This document shows positions 36,967 through 46,578 of a DNA stretch of 64,000 nucleotides, piece after piece. A program made the translations under genes and the position numbers. Numbering within the stretch: position 1 is the stretch's first letter; each line of letters starts with the position of its first letter. Below the pieces are notes generated by a model. The model was not told the DNA's origin. It did no database searches and worked only from the letters and a program-made list of their open reading frames with translations. Source of the DNA: JAGQZY01 sp964588335 (GTDB lineage Bacteria; Bdellovibrionota; Bdellovibrionia; Bdellovibrionales; JAGQZY01); assembly GCA_964588335.1 (NCBI GenBank), contig CAZPOV010000007.1, positions 62,001-126,000 of the forward strand, read 5' to 3'.

Positions 36967-38009
36967 ATCTGTCCATTCACATTCCTCAGTTTGAGGGACC
37001 TTTAGCACTTCTTCTTTATTTAATACGCAAAGAAGAAATGGATATCTTTGATATTGATATTCATCTGATTACATCTCAATACCTTGAGTATATCAAAAAG
37101 ATGAAACAGTTCGATTTGGAAGTGGCTGGGGATTTTATCGCTATGGCGGCAACTCTGTTACAGATCAAATCCAAGATGTTGCTTCCGAACTATAATGAAG
37201 ACGACGAAGAAGAAATCGAGGATCCTCGTAAAGAGTTAGTCAATCGTTTGATTGAGTATCAAAAGTTTCAAGAGGTCTCGAAAGACCTTTACGAACGCCC
37301 GTTGTTAGGCCGTGATGTTTTTCGTCGCGGCAAAACCGAGTCGATCCACACTGATGAAGAGGGTGAGATTATTCTCGACGAAGGCGGCTTATTTTCTTTG
37401 ATCGCTCATTACCGGAATAGCATTCGCAAAATGAAAAAAGCGGTCCATCGTGTGGCTTCGAAAACGCGATCCATCGCTGGTCGAATCATGGAGATGAAAG
37501 ATCGCTTTGTGGTTGGGCAGCGGATCGTGATGCGCGAGTTGATCACGAATTTCGAAGATATTAAAAATGAATTGCTGATCACGTTTTTGTCATCTCTAGA
37601 GATGGGAAAAATGGGCTTGGTCTCTGTTTACCAAGCCGAAGTGTATGGCGATATTTATTTGACAGCCAAGCGAGAGATCACAGCCGATGCTGTCAGTCGA
37701 GTTGAAGAGTATGACTCCCATGACGCCGCCGCTGCTGCCGATTCGATTATGGCCGAAGCCAATGAAGAAGCCTTGCAAGAAGAGTTGGAGCATGAGGTTG
37801 AACCCGAAGAACTGCGCGAGCAAGAAGGTCAACAATTGCTAGTCAACAGTCACGAAGGGGAGTCTCTTGAACTGGGTGTGACACCGGTGGATGCTCAAGA
37901 CGATGAAGGCGTAGAGCTGGATTTGGATATTGCCTCGGATGCCGACATAGAAGAAGCCGAAAAAGATTTGAATATAGATAATGACACCAGCGATGGAGAA
38001 CCGACATGA
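36963..38009 (+). CDS. scpA: Segregation and condensation protein A (kleisin)
   Basis: A 348-residue kleisin bridging the SMC heads. The N-terminal helical domain begins with IPQFEGPLALLLYLIRKEEM and includes YLEYIKKMKQFDLEVAGDF. A winged-helix-like domain follows in the region FEDIKNELLITFLSSLEMGKMG (about residues 198-220). The last 110 or so residues (from about 240) are highly acidic (Glu/Asp/Ala-rich), longer than in model ScpA. The gene overlaps the M50 protease and scpB by four bases at each end. Confidence 0.94.
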   Translation: MNLSIHIPQFEGPLALLLYLIRKEEMDIFDIDIHLITSQYLEYIKKMKQFDLEVAGDFIAMAATLLQIKSKMLLPNYNEDDEEEIEDPRKELVNRLIEYQKFQEVSKDLYERPLLGRDVFRRGKTESIHTDEEGEIILDEGGLFSLIAHYRNSIRKMKKAVHRVASKTRSIAGRIMEMKDRFVVGQRIVMRELITNFEDIKNELLITFLSSLEMGKMGLVSVYQAEVYGDIYLTAKREITADAVSRVEEYDSHDAAAAADSIMAEANEEALQEELEHEVEPEELREQEGQQLLVNSHEGESLELGVTPVDAQDDEGVELDLDIASDADIEEAEKDLNIDNDTSDGEPT

Positions 38010-39745
38010 GCTCTGTTGAGAAAAACAAGAAACCGAAAAAATCCAAGAAAAATAAAAAAGCAAAAACCAAAGCGAAAGCCGAGGCTAAAGCCAAGAAAGC
38101 CGACAATGAGTCAGAAGTTCTGGAAAGAGTGATGGACAGTATTGAAATGGCTGGGGCTTCTTTGGATTTTTTCGATGAGAGCGACAACGACGGCGAATCG
38201 GTTCCCGTTCAGGAACCAGAAACCTCCGAAGAGATCATGGAAGCCTTGCAAGACGATGGGAATGCTGAAGTTTCTGAGCCTGAGGTTGTGGCCGAGACCG
38301 ACCCTGAAGACATGGACTCTGCCGATCCAGAGATGCGCGATGAAGACTCCGATGCCATCATTGGTGAGGATGGAGAAATCCAAGAGTCGACAGACGCAGA
38401 GATAACGGCTGAAGACGGCTCCTCGGCAGACCAAGAGGCTATGGAGACTGCGGCAGAGGACAGTGATTCGAATATCGAAGACAGCGATGATATGGACGAT
38501 GCCGAAACCATGGATATGTTAGAAGACGGCAACCAGACCGAATTCATCGAGCAGAAACAAGCGCTTTCGATCATTGAAAGTTTGCTTTTCTCTTCTGATC
38601 GTCCGCTCGGTATGGGCACCTTCAAGCAAGTTTTTAAAGGCACAAGTTATAAAACCAAAGATATCAAAAAAGCCCTTGAAGAGTTGCAAGTGGAGTACGC
38701 CGATCCGGCCCGTGGGGTGTCATTAGAAGAGATCAATGGCGGATGGCAGTTGCGAACAAAAGTCGACAACATGGATTTCTTGCGCAAATTAGCTAAAGCC
38801 CGACCTTTCAAATTGTCGGGCCCGGCTTTGGAAGTGTTAGCCATTATTGCCTACAAACAACCGATTATTAAAAGTGAAGTTGATGAAATTCGCGGAGTTG
38901 AATCGGGTCACCTGGTGCGCGCCCTTATGGAAAAACATTTGGTTAACTTTCAAGGCAAAAGTGAGTTGCCCGGAAAGCCGATGCAGTATGGTACGACTCG
39001 AAAGTTTTTAGAAATCTTTGGTTTGCGAAACTTGCGCGAGTTACCGTCACTGGATGAAATTGATCAATTGCTGCCTGATGGCATTGGTGTCGAAGAGGAT
39101 GAAGAGAAGCTGAGTGATGTGACGGACAAAATGGCCGAAGAGTTTTCTGGAAACTATTCCGAAGGGGAAGAAGAGCTTGAAAAAATTGAAGCCACTTTGG
39201 GTGACATTGATACCTCTTCTGAGTTTTTCGAGCAGGAAAAACAGAAACAAAAAGAAAAAAGAGATCGGGATCGCGCCCGAGATATTCGTGAGGCCTTGGA
39301 TGTTGGAGAAGAGGTCGACCCGAAAGATCAGCGTTGGTTAGAGCGTTACGATGCCAAAATAGCTGAAGAGGCCGAAGCCAAGGCACAGGCCGAAGCTCTG
39401 GCGTTGGCTGAAGATGAGGCTCGTGCCGCAGCAGACATAGAAGAAACTTCCACCGACGATTCTGCTGCCAGCGACCATGACGCCATGGCGGCGGGAGTGA
39501 ATGCTTCCACCGACGAATTGGGAATGGACGCGGCCGATGACAGCATGAGCGATGATGAAGTGACTGAGCCATTGAGTGAGGAGCTGTCGCAGTTAACGGC
39601 CCAATCGGAGCCGTTGGTCTCTGACGACATTATGGCAGCCGATGAGGAAATGGAGATGGAGGATGAAAACTCCGATTCTGAGCTTCCCGATTCGGCTGAA
39701 ACTTTTGACCCATTTCAAGACGAAGAGGACGACACTTTGACCTGA
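38006..39745 (+). CDS. scpB: Segregation and condensation protein B with very long acidic extensions
   Basis: A 579-residue protein, nearly three times the usual ScpB (about 190-200). The family core lies at about residues 180-350: QALSIIESLLFSSDRPL, FKLSGPALEVLAIIAYKQP, then IKSEVDEIRGVESG and YGTTRKFLEIFGL. Residues 1-20 are very basic (Lys-rich), and 30-178 are acidic with Asp/Glu/Ala/Ser. From about 352 a Glu/Asp/Ala tail includes a Lys/Arg-rich segment near 410-430. The core should bind ScpA and the SMC complex. The extension has no family match and is probably disordered. No frameshift is apparent. Confidence 0.9.
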   Translation: MSSVEKNKKPKKSKKNKKAKTKAKAEAKAKKADNESEVLERVMDSIEMAGASLDFFDESDNDGESVPVQEPETSEEIMEALQDDGNAEVSEPEVVAETDPEDMDSADPEMRDEDSDAIIGEDGEIQESTDAEITAEDGSSADQEAMETAAEDSDSNIEDSDDMDDAETMDMLEDGNQTEFIEQKQALSIIESLLFSSDRPLGMGTFKQVFKGTSYKTKDIKKALEELQVEYADPARGVSLEEINGGWQLRTKVDNMDFLRKLAKARPFKLSGPALEVLAIIAYKQPIIKSEVDEIRGVESGHLVRALMEKHLVNFQGKSELPGKPMQYGTTRKFLEIFGLRNLRELPSLDEIDQLLPDGIGVEEDEEKLSDVTDKMAEEFSGNYSEGEEELEKIEATLGDIDTSSEFFEQEKQKQKEKRDRDRARDIREALDVGEEVDPKDQRWLERYDAKIAEEAEAKAQAEALALAEDEARAAADIEETSTDDSAASDHDAMAAGVNASTDELGMDAADDSMSDDEVTEPLSEELSQLTAQSEPLVSDDIMAADEEMEMEDENSDSELPDSAETFDPFQDEEDDTLT

Positions 39746-39981
39746 TTTTAGACAGGGGAGGTCTATTTTTGGTTGGCAGCGGTACAGATCGAATCTCTTG
39801 CTGCTGAAATCAAAGGAAGGGGCAAAAAGGCGTTGAAACAATCATTGATCTTTTGGCCTTTAAAAGGGGTCAAGAGAGTCTCAAAACTAGCCGAAAAGGT
39901 ATTTAAGGGTGGGGGATTTCTATTTCTTAAAAGGTTCCCAAAAACTGACTCAAAAAGACGCTAATAAACAGAGACGAGGAT

Positions 39982-41430
39982 ATGAAATTGAGCCGTTATA
40001 AAATTTTAGGATTCGCGTTTGCGAGTTTTTTAGTTATTGGTTTTATCTTTCAAAATTGCTCTCAGCAAGGCGCCATGGAATCTGTGGCGACCCTCAGCGA
40101 TTCCTGTCCACGTTCTAAATTGGGTTTGCAAAAAACATCCACTGGAAAATCTTATTTGCAAAGTGAAGTCGCTGATGACCTGCCTATAACCTTGGTTCTT
40201 GACCCGTTTTGTTTGCAGGCTTCCGAAGAGGTGGTCAACTTTTTTGGACAAAGCATCGATTTGCCACCAGAAGGGCGCAACGATCAGAGGGTGGCGATTG
40301 GCTTGCAGCGCCCAGACAATGTGGACTCTGATCAAATCGACGCTTGGTTGCAAGCCCAGCCTTGTGCCATCGGATTGTTTGATGATTTGGGTGTCAACCA
40401 AGGGGCCTTGGATAGTGACTTAGATGCCTTTGATGATCCGGAAGTGATCAATCAGCGTCACTTGAGTTTCGTGGAATTTTACGACAGCCTTGATTTTCAG
40501 GATCAGCTCACCGAGCCCGTTGTGGTTGCCGTGATTGATACCGGTGTCGACTACACCCACACCGACCTGCAATCCAATATGTGGCGGGGGCCGACCGGAG
40601 AGTATGGTCATAATTTTGTCGATAACAACGCTGACCCCATGGACGAGGATGGACACGGCACTCATATTGCTGGTTTGATTGCAGCCAAACAGAATAACAG
40701 TTTTGGAGTTATCGGTACGGCCAACGATAAGATTAAAATAATGGCTGTGAAGTCTTTGCCTTTTAAAGGGTCTGGAAAAAGCAGCGCTATATACAATGGC
40801 ATCCAATATGCCGTCCAGCAGGGCGCTGATGTTATCAGTCTTAGCATCTATTCAGAAGGCTTTAACACCATGTTGGAAACGGCGATCATAGACGCGGTCA
40901 AAGCCGGTGTGGTTGTTGTTGTCGCCATTGGCAATCAGAGCTTAGAACTCACCGCCGACAACGTGGTGGCACCGGCTTATATTGGATCTGTGCTCAATGG
41001 CGTGATTTCGGTGGCGTCTCTGGACACAACCACTGGAGCGGTGTCTTTCTTTTCAAATTTTGGCGTGTCGTTTGCGGAAATTGGCGCACCCGGGGCCGAG
41101 ATCGGAGGTCGAGCCGATGGAGGTCTACTATCAACCCTGCCCGGACAGACTTGGGGACGCATGCGGGGGACGTCACAAGCCGCCCCGCTCGTCGCATCAA
41201 TGGCAGCCATCACTATCAGTCATTTGCGCACTCAAAAAATTCCCTACACTCCAGCCAGCATAGAGAAAATAATTAAGACCTACGGTAGTCAAAAAACCTC
41301 TCTTATTGAAAGCCAAGTCAACGATGGGCGCAGAATGAGCTTTAAAAAAATGGCGGAGAATCTTTCAGATCCAGATGTCTTAAGAGAGATTAGCAGTGGT
41401 CGCTTTGATGAAGGCCTTTGTTCACGATAA
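39982..41430 (+). CDS. Subtilisin-like serine peptidase (S8), probable lipoprotein
   Basis: A 482-residue exported protease. The N-terminus is basic then hydrophobic and ends at a cysteine (IFQNC, about residue 28), so it may be lipid-anchored. Catalytic triad contexts are present in order: Asp in AVIDTGVDYTHTDL (near 186), His in DGHGTHIAGLIA (near 225) and Ser in GTSQAAPLVASMAA (near 397), with an oxyanion Asn region VVVVVAIGNQS. The prosegment-like region (about 30-165) is poorly conserved. GAGACGAGG precedes the ATG. It is likely active outside the cell or in the periplasm. Confidence 0.93.
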   Translation: MKLSRYKILGFAFASFLVIGFIFQNCSQQGAMESVATLSDSCPRSKLGLQKTSTGKSYLQSEVADDLPITLVLDPFCLQASEEVVNFFGQSIDLPPEGRNDQRVAIGLQRPDNVDSDQIDAWLQAQPCAIGLFDDLGVNQGALDSDLDAFDDPEVINQRHLSFVEFYDSLDFQDQLTEPVVVAVIDTGVDYTHTDLQSNMWRGPTGEYGHNFVDNNADPMDEDGHGTHIAGLIAAKQNNSFGVIGTANDKIKIMAVKSLPFKGSGKSSAIYNGIQYAVQQGADVISLSIYSEGFNTMLETAIIDAVKAGVVVVVAIGNQSLELTADNVVAPAYIGSVLNGVISVASLDTTTGAVSFFSNFGVSFAEIGAPGAEIGGRADGGLLSTLPGQTWGRMRGTSQAAPLVASMAAITISHLRTQKIPYTPASIEKIIKTYGSQKTSLIESQVNDGRRMSFKKMAENLSDPDVLREISSGRFDEGLCSR

Positions 41431-41648
41431 ATTTACAGCAAATAGTATGAAACTTGAAGTTATGATTGGATGGGAAATCCATCAAAGCTTGATCCGTGAA
41501 CCTGTTTTAGTGAATCGGAGAATTAGTAGAAATTCCACAGTGTGGGGCGACTGAAAGGCATGACTGACTGTCGTTTTGATTGTTGATCACGGTCTTGATT
41601 TTTTCTGGGTTCCTTGAAATTCCTTAAGATTGAAGCGATGATTTTTGC

Positions 41649-42386
41649 ATGCGATTTTTATGTTTTATTTTTTCATTGTTGTTTGTGTGCTCAAGCTCAG
41701 CCTTTATTAATATCGAAAGTCTGCGACAAGATATTGAAAAAGGATTCAATGGATCATCGGGCGTAACCGTTGGTGGCTCCTCGGGAAACGTTGATGTCTT
41801 TGGCTTGGGAGTGAATAGTCAGAATATTTATAAGAGTGCTCAGCGCGAGTACATTATGATTGGCCAATATGAGTACGGAGAGGCCAACGATTTAAAAAAC
41901 AACAACAAAGGAAGTTTTCATCTTCGCTATGCCCAGGAATTCGCGCAAGGTTTGTTTTGGGAGGCGTTCACCCAAGCCGAGTTCAATGAATTTCAGGATT
42001 TGAGTTTAAGGACTTTGCTGGGTGGTGGTTTACGAATGCGTCTTATCCGAAATGAAAAGAATAGTATATTTCTTGGTCTCGGCACCTTTTACGAAGATGA
42101 AGAGATCGACAGTGGCGTCGACCAAGCGAATTTTCGAGGCAATATTTACCTCTCTTTTCGAAGTCTTTTGGCCCAGCAGTTCGAGACGGTTCTGGTCGCC
42201 TATTATCAACCCAACTACAATTTGATCGATGACTACCGGCTGCGATTGACGGCGGGGTTTGAAAGTAAAATCAGCGAAACTCTGCAATTGGTGAATAATT
42301 TTAGTTATTCCAAAGACACGCGTCCACCGGCGGGGATTGAGCAAGAAGATTTCACTTACAGTGTGGTTTTCAACCTGAGTTACTAA
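41649..42386 (+). CDS. DUF481-like outer-membrane beta-barrel protein
   Basis: A 245-residue protein with a signal peptide ending about residue 18 (CSSSAF). The middle and C-terminal parts have alternating strand patterns typical of small barrels (GSFHLRYAQEF, LFWEAFTQAEFNEFQDL, SLRTLLGGGLRMRLI). The end has DFTYSVVFNLSY with a terminal aromatic. The pattern LGGGLRMRLIRNE and strand order resemble the DUF481 family. The ATG has only a weak ribosome-binding site. Function is unknown. Confidence 0.75.
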   Translation: MRFLCFIFSLLFVCSSSAFINIESLRQDIEKGFNGSSGVTVGGSSGNVDVFGLGVNSQNIYKSAQREYIMIGQYEYGEANDLKNNNKGSFHLRYAQEFAQGLFWEAFTQAEFNEFQDLSLRTLLGGGLRMRLIRNEKNSIFLGLGTFYEDEEIDSGVDQANFRGNIYLSFRSLLAQQFETVLVAYYQPNYNLIDDYRLRLTAGFESKISETLQLVNNFSYSKDTRPPAGIEQEDFTYSVVFNLSY

Positions 42387-42390
42387 GCCA

Positions 42391-42413
42391 AGATGGGTCG
42401 AGGCGACCCATCT
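42391..42413. terminator. Perfect hairpin between two convergent barrel genes
   Basis: AGATGGGTCG pairs perfectly with CGACCCATCT around an AGG loop, four bases after the stop at 42386 and fifteen before the leftward stop at 42429. It serves both strands. The T-run is absent, so termination efficiency is uncertain; Rho-independent function is an inference from position. Confidence 0.55.
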
Positions 42414-42428
42414 CCGACAAGATAATGA

Positions 42429-43328
42429 CTAGAAAGAATAACGTCCGCGCAGCTCAAGACCGGCTAAGCTGACATCTGTGGTTTGACCAATATCGTTTTT
42501 GAAGTTCATGTTGGTGATTTTAATCAATCCTTCAAGAGCGATGTTGGGTAGAATTTGATAGTTGGCACCGCCTTGAAATCCGATGTCACTGCGTGTGTCG
42601 AACGGCGAGTTGTCCATGCTGGGAATTGAAAGATTCAGTCCAGCAAAGCCATTGATTCGGTCAACCAGCTTGGCTTGTCCTAAAAAAGCCAGTGTCCAAA
42701 GGCTTAAGCGGGGCGAGTATCCAATAGTTCCACCCGTGGTTTCAGCACCGTTGTTTGTGTAGGTGACACGGTCGAGAGTTCGCGGTGTTTCGTATCCCAA
42801 TTCGACAGCGAAGGATAAACGATCGGTGAAATCATAAAGACGTCCCTTAATTCCCATAGAAAAAGCGGTGTCGCCGTCCAGGTTTTTCTGTGAGCCATCA
42901 GCGTAAACATTGCCTTCCAGTTCTCCTGAAAAGTTATGACCGATGTAAACAGTGGTGCGATCTAAAATCTCGGACATCAGATCGGGGGAATCATAGCTGG
43001 TTTGAACTTGGCTGGTGGGAGTCCGAATCGGTTGCTCCCAAGCCGGTGTTGAATAGGCCAACTTCATTCCAGGAGAAATCACGCCGGCTTCGCAGCCCAC
43101 GGTTTTTCCAATAAGGTGGTCATTTACTTTTTCGACGATCGTGACTTCGCAGGTGCCAGTTTTACTATGAACCCTTAAAGTGGTTCCAAGAGGAACTTGG
43201 CTGGAGTCTAAAACCAGAATCGACGCTCGGTTGCGGGGAAGGTCGTACTCTTCCACCGTTAAGGCGATGTCTTTGGCCTGGGCTGATGTTGCGAAAACAA
43301 GTAGTAAAAGTAAAAGAATTTTAGGCAT
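42429..43328 (-). CDS. Exported protein with N-terminal domain and C-terminal beta-barrel, unknown
   Basis: A 299-residue protein with a signal peptide ending near residue 18. Residues about 19-95 contain an SH3-like or OB-like small domain (LRVHSKTGTCEVTIVEKVND with a Cys pair). From about 140 a beta-barrel pattern is visible (AFSMGIKGRLYDFTDRL, FAVELGYETP, LALEG-type strands) ending in ELRGRYSF with terminal Phe. This is typical of an OmpA-type or other eight-stranded barrel. No family is certain. It is convergent with the DUF481-like gene. Confidence 0.72.
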   Translation of the reverse strand: MPKILLLLLLVFATSAQAKDIALTVEEYDLPRNRASILVLDSSQVPLGTTLRVHSKTGTCEVTIVEKVNDHLIGKTVGCEAGVISPGMKLAYSTPAWEQPIRTPTSQVQTSYDSPDLMSEILDRTTVYIGHNFSGELEGNVYADGSQKNLDGDTAFSMGIKGRLYDFTDRLSFAVELGYETPRTLDRVTYTNNGAETTGGTIGYSPRLSLWTLAFLGQAKLVDRINGFAGLNLSIPSMDNSPFDTRSDIGFQGGANYQILPNIALEGLIKITNMNFKNDIGQTTDVSLAGLELRGRYSF

Positions 43329-43411
43329 TCTTCCCCCTATTAGTGTGAAGACTAAAGTCTAGGGTGTCCGCCGGTACCGGTCAAGCCAGGCTTTTGCGAA
43401 GTTTTGAGTGC

Positions 43412-44962
43412 TTATTTATTGACCATCTGTGAGGCCATCACGTCCACCATGGCGTCAGCCACTCGCACACCGTCACAGGCGGCACTGGTGATGCCTCCGG
43501 CGTAGCCTGCGCCTTCGCCACAGGGGTAGAGGCCGGCATGGCTTGGAGACTGCAGGCTGTCGGGGTCTCGGACCACTCGCAGCGGGCAAGAGGTTCTGGA
43601 TTCGATGCCATAAAGGTTGGCGTCGCTACTGATAAATCCTTGCATCTTCTTTTGGAAACGCTCAAAGGCTTCGACCAGATGCAGATAGATGGCATCTGGA
43701 AAAAGCTGATCCAAGCGGCTGCTTTGCAAACCCGAGGGTGATGAGCCTTGAAGAGAGTCGGGGGAGTTTTTGGCCAACAGAAAATCAATCATATTTTGCG
43801 CAGGTAAGCGGTGTCCGCCGTTTTGGTCCGCCACCATAGCATAGGCTTTTTCTTCTAAGGTTTTGCGGAACTTGATACCGCCGAAGAGATCCTCGCCAAA
43901 CATTTTCTGATGATCAATGGAGATAACAATGGCGGCGTTGGCATACTTGGAGTTGCGGTTGAAGTTGCTCATGCCGTTGCTAACAACCGATCCCGGATCG
44001 GTTCCAGATGATAAAACATAGCCTCCTGGGCACATGCAAAAAGAGTAAACGCCGACATCCTCTTGCTTGTTGTGATAGGTGAGCTTGTAGTTGGCGGCTC
44101 CCAATTCGGGATGGTCCCAGTATTCACGGTATTGCGTTTTGTTCACCCAATTTTGTGGATGCTCCACTCGCAGTCCCATAGCAAAGGATTTGCCTTCCAT
44201 TTCTACTTCGTGATCATGCAGGATTTTAAACATGTCCTCGGCCGAGTGTCCGGTGGCCAGAACCACAAATTCGGAGCGGAACTGCTGACCTTGTTCCGTC
44301 TGCAGGCCAACAATCTGATTTTTTTCAAAAAGCAGGTCAGTGACCTTGGTGTTGAAATGAATTTTACATCCCTGGTCGATCAAATGCTGACGAATTTTTG
44401 GAATCAACCGCCGAATTTTATTGGAACCAATGTGAGGGTTGGCCAAATACTCCACCTCGGGAGGTGCACCGAAATCCACCATCCGGCGCATGACGTAGGG
44501 GATATGAGGCGACTTAATCCGGGTGACCAGTTTGCCATCAGAATAAAGGCCGGCGCCGCCTTCGCCATAGCAAACGTTGTCTTCTGGGTTGAGTTCGCCG
44601 TAGCGCCAGTACTTATTGATTGCAAAAATTCGCTTTTCGCAAACCGACCCTCTTTCGAAGATGTCACAAGGGACGCCGCGCTCCGCTAGGCGAAGAGCTG
44701 CAAACAGCCCGGCCGGCCCAGTGCCCACGATCAGCGGGCGCGCCTTGGTTTGGATCGGCGGGGGCAGTTCAAAACGCTCTTCGGGTTCTTCATTTTCTTT
44801 AAAAAGTTCGAGGGTGTAGACCCAGTGGAGCTTTTGTTTAGAGCGGGCATCCACCGATTTTTTAAGAATTCGATAATGCTCAAAATCAGGCTCTAAAAGG
44901 CGCAATTTTTCTGATAAATCTTCGTCGATTCCGACTTTTAAATCCTTGATCTGTTTAGCCAT
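43412..44962 (-). CDS. FAD-dependent oxidoreductase, NAD(FAD)-utilising dehydrogenase family
   Basis: The start at 44962 (after GGATCTC) gives a protein of 516 residues and leaves the divergent psd promoter free; an earlier in-frame start at 45124 would run into psd. The dinucleotide-binding motif VGTGPAGLFAALRLAERG lies at about residues 79-96, followed by FERGSVCEKR. A second region has FVVLATGHSAEDMF. The C-terminal half includes YPCGEGAGYAGGITSAACDG, typical of this uncharacterised flavoprotein family. The substrate is unknown. Confidence 0.9.
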   Translation of the reverse strand: MAKQIKDLKVGIDEDLSEKLRLLEPDFEHYRILKKSVDARSKQKLHWVYTLELFKENEEPEERFELPPPIQTKARPLIVGTGPAGLFAALRLAERGVPCDIFERGSVCEKRIFAINKYWRYGELNPEDNVCYGEGGAGLYSDGKLVTRIKSPHIPYVMRRMVDFGAPPEVEYLANPHIGSNKIRRLIPKIRQHLIDQGCKIHFNTKVTDLLFEKNQIVGLQTEQGQQFRSEFVVLATGHSAEDMFKILHDHEVEMEGKSFAMGLRVEHPQNWVNKTQYREYWDHPELGAANYKLTYHNKQEDVGVYSFCMCPGGYVLSSGTDPGSVVSNGMSNFNRNSKYANAAIVISIDHQKMFGEDLFGGIKFRKTLEEKAYAMVADQNGGHRLPAQNMIDFLLAKNSPDSLQGSSPSGLQSSRLDQLFPDAIYLHLVEAFERFQKKMQGFISSDANLYGIESRTSCPLRVVRDPDSLQSPSHAGLYPCGEGAGYAGGITSAACDGVRVADAMVDVMASQMVNK

Positions 44963-44997
44963 GAGATCCATACTAGCGCAACTTGGTGGAAAAATAT

Positions 44998-45870
44998 ATG
45001 AAAGAGCTAATACCGAAAAAAGAGGCAGAGAAAATGGCTGAGACAGTGAATAATTTTCTTTATGACCAAGTCGTTCCCCAGTTGCCAAAAAAATGGCTGA
45101 GTCATGTGGTGGGGAAGCTGGCACATTTAAAAATCCCCCAACAAGTCAATCGGCAACTGATTCGATCGTTTGCCAACCATTACAATATTGATTTGTCGGA
45201 AATCGAAAAGCCCCTAGAAGATTACAAAACTTTGGGAGAGTTTTTTTCACGGGCTTTGAAAGCCGACGCGCGTCCGATTCAGGGTGAAGTTGTGCATCCC
45301 TGTGACAGTGTTCTTATCGAGTCGGGACGTATCCACGACGAACTTTTGATTCAAGCCAAAGGAAAATCCTACCGTCTTTCCGAGTTTCTGCCTGATAATC
45401 CGTGGGAACAGGAATTCAAAAAAGGTTCATTTTTCACTTACTATTTAGCGCCCCATAACTACCATCGCGTGCACTCGCCAGTGACGGGTGAGGTGAAGTG
45501 GACAACGGTTGTGCCCGGCGAGTTGTGGCCGGTGAACTCTTGGAGTGTTAAAAACGTCAACGATCTTTACGCCATTAACGAACGCGTGGTGACTGGAATA
45601 GAAACCGAACGTGGTAAAGTGATTTTGGTGATGGTCGGAGCCACCAATGTTGGTAGCATGTCGTTTTCTTTTGATCCCAATATTCAAACCAACAATCCCC
45701 GCAAAAAAGAAAGAGTTCATCGCGAGTACGCGCAAGGACGCCCTCTGCAAGTGGGTGATGAATTCGGGGTGTTTCATCTTGGCAGCACAGTCGTGGCGAT
45801 TTACGATTCGCATTGGAATCTGGGGCATCGCCAGCGTGAAGCGGTACGTATGGGTGAAAAGCTTCTCTAA
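44998..45870 (+). CDS. psd: Phosphatidylserine decarboxylase proenzyme
   Basis: Converts phosphatidylserine to phosphatidylethanolamine at the inner membrane. ATG at 44998 follows GGTGG after eight bases; the in-frame GTG at 44983 is less likely. Of 290 residues, the pyruvoyl-forming cleavage site FHLGSTVVAIYD lies near residue 263 with the conserved GST. Other family segments include FFSRALKADARPI and YLAPHNYHRVHSPVTG, with the catalytic His. It is divergent from the FAD oxidoreductase. A small exported protein gene follows 43 bases later. Confidence 0.95.
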   Translation: MKELIPKKEAEKMAETVNNFLYDQVVPQLPKKWLSHVVGKLAHLKIPQQVNRQLIRSFANHYNIDLSEIEKPLEDYKTLGEFFSRALKADARPIQGEVVHPCDSVLIESGRIHDELLIQAKGKSYRLSEFLPDNPWEQEFKKGSFFTYYLAPHNYHRVHSPVTGEVKWTTVVPGELWPVNSWSVKNVNDLYAINERVVTGIETERGKVILVMVGATNVGSMSFSFDPNIQTNNPRKKERVHREYAQGRPLQVGDEFGVFHLGSTVVAIYDSHWNLGHRQREAVRMGEKLL

Positions 45871-45912
45871 AGACCAGTGCAGCCCTGTCGAGTTTTGGCC
45901 GATAAGGTACTT

Positions 45913-46200
45913 ATGGCGACTTTCCTTAAAAGTTATTCAAAAAATTTGCTGTGGGCTATGGGCCTGTTTGCGGTTTTCAGTGCACCAGTTGTCGTTTTCA
46001 AATCATCACCTCAATCAATAACAGTGAGTGTTTCCTATCCACGCGAGGCGCGTAGCCTGGCGTCTGTAAAGGCGAGCACGGCGAACGTGCCTCAACAGGC
46101 TTGCCAGGCGAGGCAGCAGTGGCGCTACCGATGTGATAGCGATAAGTCCAACTGTGTGAAGGACCAGAAGGTGACTTTTTTGGAGTGCAAAAAATTATAA
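45913..46200 (+). CDS. Small exported protein of unknown function
   Basis: The ATG at 45913 follows GATAAGGTACTT; an in-frame GTG at 45877 is possible but less supported. The product has 95 residues with a basic N-terminus, a hydrophobic segment (LLWAMGLFAVFSAPVVVF) and a C-terminal domain with four cysteines (QQACQARQQW, YRCDSDKSNC, TFLECKKL). That arrangement suggests two disulfides outside the cytoplasm. It follows psd by about 40 bases. No family is recognised. Confidence 0.6.
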   Translation: MATFLKSYSKNLLWAMGLFAVFSAPVVVFKSSPQSITVSVSYPREARSLASVKASTANVPQQACQARQQWRYRCDSDKSNCVKDQKVTFLECKKL

Positions 46201-46353
46201 AGCCATTGTGGCTGCAAAGACACAGTCAAAAGCCTAGCGCAAAGTAACATAATAGTTCGCTGTTTTTGTCGCAAAATGAATGTTTCAGACTAAGATTCAG
46301 TTAACTCGCAGGCCGGCCGCGCCGATAAGCTTTAAAAGAATGAGGAGTTACGG

Positions 46354-46578
46354 ATGAAATTTTCAATTCTACTTTCATTGGGAGCTATGGTTTTTTGTGT
46401 GCTTGGGACAGGATGCGCTTCAAGCAGTGATCGTCAACCGGCGAGCTACAGTCGCTCGGGACGGCCTTACAAAGAGCCTAAAGCCATGAATCATCGGACA
46501 TTGGATACAGAGACACTCTATCAAGCCTGTCTTCGTGAACGTCCCGAAACCTCTTGCCGCAATCGATTGGGTCGATAA
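46354..46578 (+). CDS. Very small lipoprotein
   Basis: A 74-residue protein with GAGGAGTTACGG before the ATG and a lipobox (LGTGC) placing the lipidated cysteine near residue 22. The mature part is basic, Ser/Arg-rich, with one further cysteine pair (YQACLRERPETSCRNR). No family is recognised. A CTGTTTTTGTCGCAAAA element lies about 80 bases upstream and recurs with one change before the small exported gene at 60345. Downstream is a structured region ending in a T-run. Confidence 0.7.
   Translation: MKFSILLSLGAMVFCVLGTGCASSSDRQPASYSRSGRPYKEPKAMNHRTLDTETLYQACLRERPETSCRNRLGR

Noticed and set aside
39773..39964. 63-codon TTG frame between scpB and the subtilase
   Set aside because: Start unsupported, Lys-rich by chance, and no family; treated as a shadow.
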